Source: Rhizoclosmatium globosum (Eukaryota > Chytridiomycota > Chytridiomycetes > Chytridiales > Chytriomycetaceae). From it: DNA of 64,000 bases. Of this stretch, positions 37,622 to 48,895 are shown piece by piece (position 1 is the stretch's first letter; every line of letters begins with the position of its first letter). The stretch lies in the NCBI GenBank assembly GCA_002104985.1, contig MCGO01000064.1:62001-126000 (forward strand), read 5' to 3'. Made by a program: the position numbers and the translations under genes. The notes beneath the pieces are model-generated. The model saw nothing but the letters and a program-made list of their open reading frames with translations, did no database searches and was not told where the DNA came from.

Positions 37622-38624
37622 ATGACTTCCCTTTCGCCTCCCAGAACGACCAACTAGCTTTGATGTCGAAGACCCTGAAGACATTGAACTGAGCGCAGAG
37701 TTATCGCAGCACTCATCTCGAGTCAATCACATTCGATGGTTTCTGCAGCCAATCTTTTACAAGGATTACCTCGCCCTTGTTCTCCTTGCAGCCGCCGCAC
37801 TTGCCAGTGAACTCGCACCTCCTTTTGAACGAACAATCGATGCAGCCGTTCTTGCCGATGTTGATTTACGGTACCCAAACCGTCCAAATATCGTTCCAAT
37901 GTGGGCTGTCTTTATCGTTGCCTTTCTGGGCCCCCTTTTGATTATGCCCATCATCTTCCACCTCACTACACCATCTTCCTCCCGAAAACAAACTCTGATT
38001 CTTCGTAAGACGCATCGCTTCTTTCTCGCACTGTGTACAACGCTGGGTTTGACAATCACAACCACAAACCTCATCAAGAATATTGTCGGTCGATTCCGAC
38101 CTGATTTCTTGGACCGATGTCAATATGATACTATTAAAAAGGTGTGTACGGGGGCTGCGGGATTGGTTTTGGATGGGAGAAAGAGTTTCCCAAGTGGACA
38201 TTCTTCGTTTTCGTTTGGTGGTCTTTTGCTTCTGAGTCTTTGGGGTTGTCGAGTACTGGGTGCGTGGGAACTTGGTGGAAGTAGTGGGAAGAGGGGCAAT
38301 TCGTATCGGTTGTTGGGAAGTAGTTCTTCGCAGTTGTGTCCAGGGGATGTGGAGCTTGCAGCAAATTCGTTGGGCTCCGGGAATAATTCTCCCTCTTTGG
38401 TTCCGGAAAGTTTGGTACATGTGAAGGGAAAGAGGAGTGGAAAGGGAATGGCTGGCTGGCTTGCAGTACTTGTTGTTGGATTCCTGCCTGTGTGGGCTGC
38501 AACGTATATTGCTCTGTCAAGAGTCCAGCAGTTTGTGCATCACCCAACAGATGTGTTGGCTGGGTCGGTGATTGGAATTTTTATGGCGTGCCTAGTGTAT
38601 TATGTTCAGTTTTCTATTTACTAG
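37622..38624 (+). CDS. PAP2-family lipid phosphate phosphatase (Dpp1/Lpp1-like)
   Basis: Membrane phosphatase acting on phosphatidate, diacylglycerol pyrophosphate or related lipids, giving diacylglycerol from phosphatidate. The three PAP2 active-site motifs are present: KNIVGRFRPDFLDRC (KX6RP), FPSGHSSFSFGG (PSGH) and SRVQQFVHHPTDVLAG (SRX5HX3D). Several hydrophobic helices surround them (YLALVLLAAAALA, WAVFIVAFLGPLLIMPIIFH). A ~70-residue hydrophilic insert lies between motifs 2 and 3. The ATG at 37622 (MTSLSPP) is one base out of frame with the acidic ERPTSFDVEDPEDIELSAEL stretch, so a single-base error near 37635 is likely; otherwise no start codon exists in the main frame. No intron is seen. 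Sits between the two diacylglycerol lipase genes. Confidence 0.86.
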
Positions 38625-38683
38625 AAAAGTAAAAAATCAATGATGTTTTTCTCGTCTGTGTATATAAATATGAATTTCCAAAA

Positions 38684-40370
38684 ATGAAGCACATTGTGGC
38701 TAAAAAGCGTCAAGAGAGTAGAGCGCGAGCGAAAGTCGAATGTGAGTACCATGGTTACAGCTCTGAGATATGTTTATTTTCAATATTTAGCTGCAAACGC
38801 GTCGAGAAATCACAGTGTAAGGGCGTCAGTCGCAGCTCCTGAGCCACGTATCTTCAAACCACCTTCGAGTGATTCAATCACAGGAAGTTATTTCTCCACG
38901 ACTAATATCGAACGACCATCGGTTTCTGATGCACCAGATGCTCAAACGACTTCAGCAGTATCCATGAGAATCGAGCGAGACGATGGAGATTTACGCAAAA
39001 AGATTGCAAGAGATTCGGTAGAATCACTAATCTACAAAAGCGGCGGCTCGTCACTTACCGGATCTCAATCTTCCCTTAGTAGCTACAAGTCGCCGACATT
39101 GGATCGCGTGGTTAGAAAGTTGACAATTCAGTCAATTCGACTTGATGCTCAATCAAAAGAATCGGTTGTGTCGCAGTCACCATCAGAGAATCATACAAGC
39201 GATGAAGAATCACAATACGTGGGCCCAAAGTCGAGTAGGCGCGTGTCGAATATGCTCACAGTTGGATTGACGCAGTTAGTTAGTAAATCCCCTCGAGGCA
39301 CACGAAAACCGACTGCAGCTGATATATTTCGCGATTTAAGTGCTGAAGAAACTCCTCATTATGTTGAAGACAAGACGAATGAGCCACTTGTAACATCAGC
39401 TTCATTGAAAACTAGCCCTTCCCAGCGTGAGATATCGCCAGATCCATACAGCTCTGCTCAAAGTGTGACAAGTTCAGGAAAGGCAAAAAAGACAAATCAG
39501 TGTAGCACGGAGGAGATTGGACAGACTTCTATGAAACAGCTTTTGCGCATTCCCGATAGAAGCCGACAAGGATCTGATTTGAGAATTACCGAAATCACAG
39601 CTGATGATTTTGATGAATCTTCCAAAAATTTGAATCTCAACCAAATTAATCGAGTATCTACTCAAAGTAACACTCCGAGAGAAAGCGTAAAACCGAAAAG
39701 CATTCGGTCGCCACCCACAGAACTAAGAGAATCGACCGGAAGTGGTAGCAAACAAGAGCACACTCATAATGAACTCGAATCAACTCAAAGCGATGATGCA
39801 GCCACTCATTCAGAATCTTCACTTGATATTCCAAAGGCAGGAGCCCATCCTGATGAAATCTCACCTCCTCGAAGAGTAAGCAAACGACAAATGAACCCAT
39901 CTGCAATACAAAGATTCTCTGAAATAACAGGTCAAGAATCAGTATTTACAGCTTTGAAAGAGTTTAAATCATTTGGGGCTGAAGTCTTTGCCCAATTGGA
40001 TAAGTTGGCTGAAAGAAACAAAAAGTTGACTTACGAGTTGGAAATGGCGACTATTGCAGCCAAAGGTCCCTCTGCTGCACCATTTGTCACTTTGACGCGC
40101 CCATCAAATGGATCTATCATTGTACCCCCACCGAAACCTAATCCCGGTAGAAGTGGCCTATCACTCAGCCCAAAAACTCATAAAAGGAGACCATCTTCGC
40201 CGCTTGCAAAACTTTCCAACTCTTTCGCAGATGAAGATGTAAAACAACCGTCTATTAGTAATTCTGTTGGTCGTTCGACAAATGGGGAACCAAAATCACC
40301 CAACGCGAAATGGTTCAACGGGAGAGCAGCGACAGCAGCAATTACTACTATTTCTGATACCGACCAATAA
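38684..40370 (+). CDS. Ser-rich, mostly disordered protein with a C-terminal coiled-coil segment
   Basis: An unspliced frame from 38694 exists, but a better model starts at 38684: MKHIVAKKRQESRARAKVE, with a 49-nt GT-AG intron at 38742-38790 restoring the same downstream frame. A TATATAAATA sequence lies at 38661-38670. The protein (about 550 aa) is rich in Ser, Thr, Glu and Lys and low in hydrophobics. Near the N-terminus it has LRKKIARDSVESL, similar to VLRKIARDSMENI in the gene at 61538-63620. The C-terminal segment around FGAEVFAQLDKLAERNKKLT looks like a coiled coil. It ends 3 bp before the stop of the convergent ankyrin gene. Unknown function; a scaffold or cytoskeletal role is only a guess. 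Confidence 0.72.
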
Positions 40371-40373
40371 ACT

Positions 40374-42155
40374 TTATTCAGTGGTTCCTTCTGCTTCACT
40401 TACTAAAAAGTCTAATAATTGCACTTGATCCCCGACAAAGAAGGCGTGTCCCATATCATGAAACCCAGCTTCCCACCTGACACGGCTTCGACAACCCCCA
40501 CAATAAACAACTCCTTCACAGACCATGCATCTATAAAATGGACTCACAATCTTGTCAGCCCCGCACCCTGTGCACCCAACTTCCCACACTCCAGAAGGAA
40601 CAGCGCCATGGGCAACAAGAGCACGCGCCACATCACGATCAGTTGAAGTGCTGTATGGACGAAGTGACAAAAAACATTCAATAGTGTAATCAATTGCAGA
40701 ATTGAAGAGTTCTGATGGCCAGTGTTCCTTTGCAAAGGGAATAATGGCAAGGGATGTTTGTACGTGATTGAATCGAATAGCGAGATGTAACGGTGATGTA
40801 GCGTATTCTTGTGGAGTTTGAGGGAGGATATCCGAAATGAATGGAAGTGTCATAGGAAGAAGAGTTTCCACAGATTTTGTAACTCCGAGGCAAGCCGCAT
40901 GTTGAAGTGGAGTGTGATGTGAGAAGTTTTGAGTTGTAAGGATGAGTTTGAGTTCGTGCGTTGAGGTACACAGGAGCCGAATTAAAATATCAGCATCATC
41001 TGAAGCAACAGCAAAATGTAAGGGGGTATTTCCGAGGATAGTTTTGTCCAAGAGAGATGCATTCCCGGTGGAAATAAGACCTTGAGCCGCCATAATATGA
41101 TTATTGGAGCAAGCCACATGCAAGGGGGAGTAGTTGTTGTCGTCTGCCAAAGTCACATTCGCTCCTGCTTCTAAAAGAACCTTGCAAATATCCTCGTGTC
41201 CATCATCAGATGCAGAATGAAGAGGTGTTCGATTTGTTTCATCACGGGCATTAACGTCAAAGTTATTCTGCTCTAATAGGTATTTGATCACATCTGTGCA
41301 ACCGTTTGCGGCAGCTAAGTGAAGGCAAGTGGATCGAGCTGACGTTACAAGAGCTGTATCTGCACCGCGATTGACCAAAAACTTCACAACGTTTGATTGA
41401 TTTCTGGAAACAGCCCAATGAAGTGGTGTACGATTCTGTTGATCGCCGGCATCAATAAAAGCTCCATAATCCAAGAGAATGGCACACAAATCGGTCTCAT
41501 CTAACTCCGCAGCCCAATGTAGGCTGGTCCAGTTGCCGTAGTCTCGCTGGTCTGGATCAGCTCCGGATTCTAGTAATAATTTCATTATGTCACTATGACC
41601 TCCTTGTGTTGCGAGATTAAGAGGGCAGTACGCCTTGTCCGAGTCATTGCCAATAGATTTCGGATTTGCACCATATTTGAGTAACAGTTTAACAATATCG
41701 GTGTGACCATTGTAGCTTGCTAAACCAAGTGCGGTTGGAGAATCGTTCTCAACCACAACGTCAACTCCGACACGCATCTCAGTCACGACAATCTTGGCCA
41801 GTCCCAAATTGCCTTTCTCAGCTGCGACTTTCAACAATTGCGCAGATATAACAGTCCAGCGTTTCTGAACAAGTGGATGAGATTGATGAGCGCATAGAAC
41901 CCGTGCGATTTGACAGCTGTTTTGAATCGGAACAACTTCGATCCGGCTCAAACAAAGTGCCGCAGCCAGGAAAAGCGGCGGCAAATCGTTTGAAGAGACA
42001 TCGGCGTTTCGATTCAAAGACTCAACGGCAAAAGCGAAGCTGCGAAACTCTGCGCGCTGAAACAGAGCTTTGCAGAGATATTGAAGTGTTTGAGTTTGTG
42101 CTGGAGGGAGATACAGAGCAATCTGCGCAAGGACTTCGTGTGGAAGCTGGTCCAT
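40374..42155 (-). CDS. Ankyrin-repeat protein with F-box-like N-terminus and C-terminal ZZ-type zinc finger
   Basis: Intronless, 593 aa. The N-terminus LPHEVLAQIALYLPPAQTQT resembles an F-box. Residues about 115-450 contain roughly nine ankyrin repeats with clear consensus units (SPTALGLASYNGHTDIVKLL, TPLHWAVSRNQSNVVKFLV, TPLHSASDDGHEDICKVLL). The C-terminus has CTGCGADKIVSPFYRCMVC, followed by C..C and H...H residues, typical of a ZZ finger. If the F-box is real the protein could be a substrate adaptor for an SCF ubiquitin ligase, with ankyrin repeats binding the target. The lack of introns is unusual in this window. It is convergent with the Ser-rich gene, 3 bp apart, so the two mRNAs must overlap at their 3' ends. 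Confidence 0.88.
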   Translation of the reverse strand: MDQLPHEVLAQIALYLPPAQTQTLQYLCKALFQRAEFRSFAFAVESLNRNADVSSNDLPPLFLAAALCLSRIEVVPIQNSCQIARVLCAHQSHPLVQKRWTVISAQLLKVAAEKGNLGLAKIVVTEMRVGVDVVVENDSPTALGLASYNGHTDIVKLLLKYGANPKSIGNDSDKAYCPLNLATQGGHSDIMKLLLESGADPDQRDYGNWTSLHWAAELDETDLCAILLDYGAFIDAGDQQNRTPLHWAVSRNQSNVVKFLVNRGADTALVTSARSTCLHLAAANGCTDVIKYLLEQNNFDVNARDETNRTPLHSASDDGHEDICKVLLEAGANVTLADDNNYSPLHVACSNNHIMAAQGLISTGNASLLDKTILGNTPLHFAVASDDADILIRLLCTSTHELKLILTTQNFSHHTPLQHAACLGVTKSVETLLPMTLPFISDILPQTPQEYATSPLHLAIRFNHVQTSLAIIPFAKEHWPSELFNSAIDYTIECFLSLRPYSTSTDRDVARALVAHGAVPSGVWEVGCTGCGADKIVSPFYRCMVCEGVVYCGGCRSRVRWEAGFHDMGHAFFVGDQVQLLDFLVSEAEGTTE

Positions 42156-42246
42156 CTTTGGTTTGTTGATTTAATTTGTCACGAAAAAGGAAAAGGAGAA
42201 TGTGCTGGAATATACATACTATTTATTGCAATATTCTAAAACGATG

Positions 42247-44606
42247 TTAATCTCGGGTGACGGCGTAGAGCAATGACTCGGCGGATGCATTTTGAAACTG
42301 ATGATGGAGTCAATAACTTACACTTAAACTTTAATCTTACCTCTTTAAGAATACTCCAGGGCGAATGATCAGTCACCATACTTCGACTTACAAGAATCTC
42401 CTGGAATTCCTCTTTCCTCGCCCATCGAGGAACATAATGATACTTTTTCATTGAAATGTTCATTTGTTTCTTCGCCAAAGGCGGCTTTTTAAGCTTCTCA
42501 AAATACAAGATTCTTCCTGGAAGATAAACTGGAGTCATAGGAAGCTGCGATGCCGAGAACTTGTTTTCTTCGGTTCCCATTCCCATTCGGAAACTTGTTG
42601 CTCTTCGTTTCAATGTTTCCAAATCCTCCGGCAACAAATCCCCCAATATTGTTCGCGTTTGTAATAAACCAGACTTTTTGGATTTAACCTGTTTCCCAGT
42701 CCCCCAACAACAGCGTTCCCACGCAAGTGTACCAAAAACTTTCCATTTCGGATCTTCACAGGTTGCCATGTGGCGCGCGAGGTCTAATTTAAGCAGTTCA
42801 AGAGAATTACGAGATATTCGAGCAATAAGATCGTCCCCCGTTACGATTGACGTGCAGAAGTTTTCAAAATATTGAGAGGCTCTTCTTGAGACTACACATC
42901 CAGGTGGTTCGTACGCGTAGCAATGTGTTGAAGGGAAATCATGCCGTAAAATGTTGGCGACAAGGGCTGCAACTCCCTGAATGACAAGTCAGACTAATTC
43001 AAACAAGTATATGTAAAAACTTACAGCTCCCATTGAATGACCAGTAACTATTAATTTCCTTCCATAATACTCACTTTTGGGGTCAAGTAATAACTCTCCC
43101 AATAAATTATGTTCAGTGAGCTCTTTCACAATATTCCGAGCTGTGTGCAAGAATCCAGAATGAGCCTCATGCTTTTCATGCTCTGCAGACAACTCAGGAA
43201 TATCAAACAACGACGTCTCCAATTTTAAGTCAATCAAAACATCCATCGCTGAAGAAGTCCCTCGTATCGCAATAATAATTGCTTTTGCGTCATCGTCGTG
43301 AACGACAAAGTACGGTGCTTTGTAGAGCTGGTTTTCCTCAGAAACAAATATCACTCTCTTGCCATACATCGACTCGATGCTCTTCGTATCATACGCGGCT
43401 TCTGAGTATTGCACGAAATGAATGATGTCTAGTAATTCCTCGGGCTGAAGAATGGACGAAACGGAGATTTTTTTTTTGATACATGGAGTTCTGGCGATGT
43501 TTTTCGAGTTGAGAGCAAATGTTCTATAGCCATGGCTTCTCTTTGGTTCATTCTGTCGTTCTTTCATGTAAGTTGGTCGTCTCCCATTCATGAAAACAGT
43601 TCGTATACAATCTTCCTCATCTTGTAATCTCGAAAGTGTACCAAGAATAGACGGGTCATCAAGTGTAGGCAGCAAGAATCCATCTGGTTGTTCAATCAAC
43701 ATCCTGCGGGCTTGTCGGACTTCAATGATTCGTTTCTGTTCTCGCTTCAACAGAATAAGCCCGGCTGCGACGTCGGATGGTGCCCAATCAAAGTCTACAG
43801 ACGTTCATGATTAAGTACGAAAATTAGAAGTGAACATAGGATACCTTTAAAGTAGTCCGCAATCATTTCCGACACCTCTCGTAACAAATTCGAGTCGACC
43901 ATTCCACCTGTACCCAGCGCAAAATTTAAACGTGATTGCCAGACTTTGATGTACTGGTCCCATTTGCTCCCAGATTTATGGTCGGAATTCATCAGCAAGA
44001 TTCCAATCATGATAAAATAGAACGATACTGCGAGAAGTGACCAAATAACAACCATATGAATCAGCCCTGGGGAAGTGGAATCCATATCTTCCATACAATC
44101 TGGCGTTTTCGACGGATGAAGATGATTTCCAGGACCATACGTCAAATGAAGTCCATAGCATACAAGAAAGAACTCCCATACACGCACAAAGAGCCCAATA
44201 TGAACGATGAGGCTGTGCATTTCCTTTTAGTTCGAGAGCCAGCCACACTTTCTGTGTCGGCCGAAATGGAAGAACTCACCTTACAAACCGTCTTGGACCC
44301 TCTCGGGCGATCGAACCACTCATTGAAAGGTATATAGTGAGTGCGTCCAACGGAATTTGGATTGATAACGTTGAAATGAGAATCATGACAAAGTCCAAAA
44401 GAACATTGCTGATGTTGCAGTCTTTACGAAGGAAAACGTGTACGATTATTGTACTAGTGAGCCTAATGCGATAACAATTCAGCAGATATTTAGTTTGGTG
44501 GATAAGCTTACCAGACAGAGTGAAATACAAAAGCATACATTGCTGGAATGTACATATCATCGGGCGCGAGGGGAACTCTCCGGTTGAGCAGGTGCATTCG
44601 CCCCAT
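42247..44606 (-). CDS. sn-1-specific diacylglycerol lipase (DAGL-like), copy 2
   Basis: Paralogue of 4917-7717 with matching exon layout. The start at 44606 gives MGRMHLLNRRVPLAPDDMYI, aligning with copy 1. N-terminal hydrophobic segments follow (VLLDFVMILISTLSI), then GSIAREGPRRFVR, YGPGNHLHPS, and the FDWAPSDVAAGLILLKREQK linker. In the lipase fold, VHDDDAKAIIIAIRGTS leads to the nucleophile motif LIVTGHSMGAVS (Met replacing Leu of copy 1), split by an intron at the same site. The YEPPG motif and the KYHYVPRWARKEEFQEI block are conserved. The last intron leads to a short exon ending AVTRD with a stop at 42247. It lacks most of copy 1's long acidic insert between the lipase fold and the C-terminal block. 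The frame is intact. Confidence 0.89.
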
Positions 44607-44814
44607 TGTTTTGATTCAAAGATTCTTATATCATTTGTTTTTGTCAACTTCTGTTTAGATTCCAGTGAGGCTGACTGTGGCTGACACTAAGGTTCCGCCG
44701 AGCAGTTGACACTTGCTCCAGTGCAGCCTCACTTTGTATTTTATGACTCCGACCATGATGTAGACCATACAGGCTTTATTATATGGATATGTATATAACA
44801 TGGAGATCAAAAAA

Positions 44815-46384
44815 TTAAATTCGTCCTGAAGAAGAGGTCCCAGGAACACTTTGTTGAGGTTGGTTTTGATTCTGCTGTTTCACAGCCTGGACATCTACAC
44901 CCATTAATACTTCTGGGTCACTTGTTACAGTATAAGCTGGAGGTGCTTCAGTAGGATACGCGTTTTCTTGCGCTTGAACAGGTCCTGGTGGCTGCTGAAG
45001 TGACTGAGACTGACCGCCAATAGCAGATTCTTCGTCGTCTGTACGCAATGGCGAGTAATCGCCTTCTCGCAATCGACGGCATCCACACAAGACGACACCC
45101 ACGCACACCAATACCGTCGCTTTCAACCAGTCCCACACTGATGCGATGAATCCACCAAACACGATGATGAAGAGGACAGTACGGAAGATGGAGCCGACGT
45201 ATTTCATTACACGTGCTGATTTTCCGACTCTGATTGAGAACAAGTCGCCATATTCGGAAGTTGTTGGAGTAACAAGTGCGAGGAAGTAGTCTAGTTGGTG
45301 AGAATATCCACCATTTGAGTGCAGATTTAAAGTACAAGATTTAGATTTGTCGGGACAATCACGAACGGATGAAGCGACGGGAGCAGGGTATTTTAGGTTC
45401 AAGGTTTTAGCCGTAACATGGAAAGTAGCTTCGCCAGATGAAGTTCCCGGTTCTGCCATCTATACAATAAGATAATTTAGAACCGCGACTTTCAATTCGA
45501 AAGAAGCGAATGATACTTGCATAGAAGATAAAGTAGTACTGAGATCTGGAGCGAGCTTTAAGTAAAAACTGGCCATTCAAAGAGTGATACTTTTCATGCA
45601 GCTTGTCAGAGTACGGAACATCTTGGAGGTCGCCATTCTTGAACATGGAGAATGCCTCATCGCCTCTCAAAAACAAGACGGATGGCCCAAAGCGCGAAGT
45701 TGTAAAAGACCACTCCACAAGAACTTGAGAATCAGCGTACAAGTCGTATCTTATAGCATGGAATCCACCGTCTTGCAGAACAGGGTTTATTGTGCGAGCA
45801 GGCAAGACCACAGTTTCATCGACGCGCGGCTCTTCTTCAAACAAGAAAGCATCGACTCCAGGACCCAGGCCGTCCAAGGACACGGCAGAGAAATAGTTTC
45901 CCTGAAGATGGACAAGCTTCCTGTCGCTTTGCATTACTTCCACTCTCTCCGCAAAGGGCATTGGAACAGTAAAGGCAAAGTAGAGACACGAAATGAGGAT
46001 GATTGTGAATTGCCAACAACTGAGGGAGCCCCGTGGATGCGGGTTCCGTGGTGGGCCTTCGATGACGATTGTCCGTTGTGGGTTTGGTTGCTGCACGATG
46101 ACAGTCTGATGCGCTGGTTGTTCGATGATTACAGTTCGTGTTGGATTTCTGACGACTGGAACGATGATTGGTGGCGAGTAGATTGGCTGGTGGTGGTGAT
46201 GGTGGTGGTGGTTGTGGTTGTTGTTGCTGCCTCCGTGGTTGTGGCGGCTTCCTCCTCCAATCGATCCACTGATTTCCATCCTGGTTTTGTTGTTTTGTTT
46301 GGTGGTGGTGGTGGAGTTGGTGTCTTTGTGCGATGCTTTTGTTTCAGCCCCACGATTTGAAGACTCGCTGTTTAACTGTTTCAC
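44815..46384 (-). CDS. Two-TM membrane protein with His-rich N-terminus and C-terminal PPAY motif
   Basis: The upstream exon starts at 46384 (alternative Met at 46279, MEISGSIGGG) and contains a NHNHHHHHHHQ run, Pro/Val/Gln repeats, a first TM (WQFTIILISCLYFAFTVPM) and an extracytoplasmic beta-rich region ending SQYYFIFY. The downstream exon begins MAEPGTSSGEATFHVTAK and has a second TM (IFRTVLFIIVFGGFIASVWD), a CGCRRLREG juxtamembrane patch, and a Gln-rich tail with TEAPPAYTV. No GT donor joins the two in frame, but a GC donor (GCAAGT, near 45530) with acceptor TATAG does, suggesting a GC-AG intron. PPxY motifs bind WW domains of Nedd4/Rsp5 ligases, so this may be a ligase adaptor. The layout recalls plant APD proteins without a RING; that resemblance is weak. 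Confidence 0.66.
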
Positions 46385-46425
46385 TGTTTATTCTATACCA
46401 ATCCTTATTCCATTCGCTATAATAT

Positions 46426-47487
46426 TTAGTCGTCAAACTCTTTACCAATCCAAAACTTGCGTTGGGTGGAAGTCTCTGCTCCAGCAATGGAAATGTCTGA
46501 AACCTCATCTGCCGTCAAGACAACATCCAATGCAGCAACAGCCTCCTTGAGTCTATCTTCTTTAGCACTAGTAGTAACTTGAATAGTTCCAACAGCCCAT
46601 CCCCACGCGAGCAACACTTGGCTTCCAGTGATTCCTGCTCCTTTTGTTGCAGCAATCTTGTTCACAACATCTTGAACCCGACCATTTTCGGCAAACTTGA
46701 TCAATGGTTGCAATGGACCGTATGCTGCTACGACAGTTCCAATCTTGGCTTCCACCTCAACAAAGTCGCGAAGTTTGAGTCCTTGGCTGTACGCGTGGAA
46801 CTCAATTTGGTTAACACTTGGCTTGATCTTTGGGTTTGTGGCCAATACAGCCTTGAAGTCCTGCAAGTTACAGCAAGTAACATTGTTAGACCAGTTTGAG
46901 GTTTGGCTGACCCATCGTCCAAGAAACCCACCTGAATTCTCCAGTTGGAAACACCAATCGATCGAGTCTGTTTAGACTCAACAAGGGACTCAAAGTCGCT
47001 CCACACTTGCTTGATTGGAAGCTTGGAGTCGGCAGCGTCGTAATCCCAAAATGGAGAGTGGATCAAGTACAAGTCGACATAGCCTTCAACGGAAGGACCC
47101 AGCTTCTTCAACGAGTTTGCCAGCGACTGCTTAATGTCTGCTGGAGGCGCAGAAACCTTATGGTACATCACGTTAACCCCACCTTGTTCACAAACGCCAC
47201 TCACGAACCTTTGTTGTAATGAAGATGCTTGAGCGAGGCTTTCCGGTCTCCTTCAGATACTGTCCAAGAGCCAAACCAACTTCTGGCTCAGTTCCATAAG
47301 ACTCGGCAGTGTCGATGTGGGTGAATCCAAGACGGAGTGCAGTTAGTATAGACTCGACGAGCTCCTGGTTGATGGCATCTGGATCGGTAGAGTCTCCTCG
47401 CTTGAACCATTTAGTTCCTGTTCCGTATGCGAGTTTTGGGACGATGACGCCGTCGTTAAGGACAAGGGTGTGAGCGGAAGCAGTCAT
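46426..47487 (-). CDS. Aldo-keto reductase, tandem copy 1
   Basis: NAD(P)H-dependent carbonyl reductase of the AKR superfamily, a cytosolic TIM barrel. Start at 47487 (MTASAHTLVLNDGVIVPKLA). Catalytic Asp and Tyr are in HIDTAESYGTEPE, Lys in IFITTKV, and His in LYLIHSPFWDY. The substrate-side VSNWRIQ and [10 protein letters not shown] follow, then the cofactor-binding [15 protein letters not shown]. Two introns, one after TTKV and one after NWRIQ, sit at the same positions in all three copies. [14 protein letters not shown] stretch matches the family barrel strand 7. It stops at 46426 with GKEFDD. The frame is intact. Closest relatives are copies 2 and 3 next door; substrate unknown. Confidence 0.9.
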
Positions 47488-47634
47488 TTCTAAATGATTT
47501 CTAAGACGGAACAAGCCAAACAACGGTTCCGATACAATCACGTCATTGAAAATAAATGACTATTCAACAGTAATTTGATTTAAAAGAGATGAGTAATGAT
47601 GAACACAACACTGGAAGACGCGGAACCACTGAGT

Positions 47635-48671
47635 CTAATCATCAAACACTTTCCCGACAGCAAACTTCCTTTGGTTTGGATACTCAGCTCCAGCATTAGA
47701 AATTTCTTCAACCTCGTCGTCGGTCAAGACAAGATCCAAGGCTGCCACTGCCTCCTTCAGTCTTTCCTCTTTTGCACTGGTTGTAATCTGAATCGTTCCA
47801 ACAGCCCATCCCCAAGCCAATAGTACTTGGCTTCCAGTGACGCCATCGCCCTTTCTCTCGGCAATCTTGTTCACAACAGCTTGGACGCGTCCAGTCTCAG
47901 CAAAGTGAATCAATGGTTGTAACGGTCCATACGCTGCGATGGTCGTTCCAATTTCCTTGTCTGCAAATTCACGCAGTTTTAGTCCCTGGTTGTAAGCATG
48001 GAATTCAATCTGGTTAACGCTTGGTTTGATTCTTGGGTTTGTTGCAAGAATGGCTTTGAAGTCCTTTACAAGTTATTGTTAACAAAAACGCACTCTAAAG
48101 TATGACAATAATTTTACCTGAATGCGCCAGTTGGAAACGCCGATGGAGCGTGTCAATTTTGCGTCAACGAGTTCCTCAAGGTCGCGCCAGACTTGTTTGA
48201 TAGTCACCACAGAATCGGGGGCCTCGTAGTCCCAGAACGGAGAGTGAATTAAGTACAAGTCAACATAGCCTTCAACAGCAGGTCCCAACTTTTTCAACGA
48301 CTTTTCCAAAGATTCTTTGGCAGCTTTGGGAGGAGCAGAGACCTATTGAGGGGAAAAGAGTTCATTTGGTCCGATAGAATAAAACCGAAATCTACCTTGG
48401 TTGTTATGAAGACACTTGATCGTGGCTTACCCGTTTCTTTCAGATACTGGCCCACAGCAAGACCAACTTCAGGTTCAGTCCCATATCCTTCCGCTGTATC
48501 AATATGAGAGAAACCAGCACGCAAAGCCGTCAAAATGGATTCGACGAGCTCGGGGTTGATCGCATCAGGGTTAACGGCATTACGTTTGCCCCACTTTGTG
48601 CCAGTGCCATATGCGAGCTTTGGGACTATTGTTCCGTCATTGAGAGTAATGGTGTGAAGAGATACCGTCAT
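47635..48671 (-). CDS. Aldo-keto reductase, tandem copy 2
   Basis: Start at 48671 ([20 protein letters not shown]). The tetrad is present: HIDTAEGYGTEPE (Asp, Tyr), VFITTKV (Lys) and LYLIHSPFWDY (His). Differs from copy 1 mainly at the N-terminal loop (GKRNAVNPDAINPELVESI) and at NQGLKLREFADKEIGTTIAA, where it is shorter than the [13 protein letters not shown] of copies 1 and 3. Two short introns are conserved. Ends GKVFDD at 47635. About 150 bp separate it from copy 1 and 225 bp from copy 3. Frame intact. Likely arose by tandem duplication; separate promoters are possible. Confidence 0.9.
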
Positions 48672-48895
48672 TTTTTGGAATGTTGTGAATGGACCTTGGC
48701 AGTATTTATTCAAACTTCAAACAACGCCGATAAACAATGACGCGATTAAACCATGCGTTTGCATTGCAGACACTGTCATTAAATGAACGAATAAAACCGC
48801 GCAAGAACGTTATCAACCGTGTTAAAACGGATGTTTACACTCATAACTTCTTAACTTCTTTACTTCTATTTATTTAATGTAATAGGAACACTAAA

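Noticed and set aside
45584..46360. 258-aa plus-strand ORF rich in Val and Trp
   Set aside because: Shadow of the His/Pro-rich exon on the other strand; its Val/Trp runs are the reverse complement of His/Asn/Pro codons.
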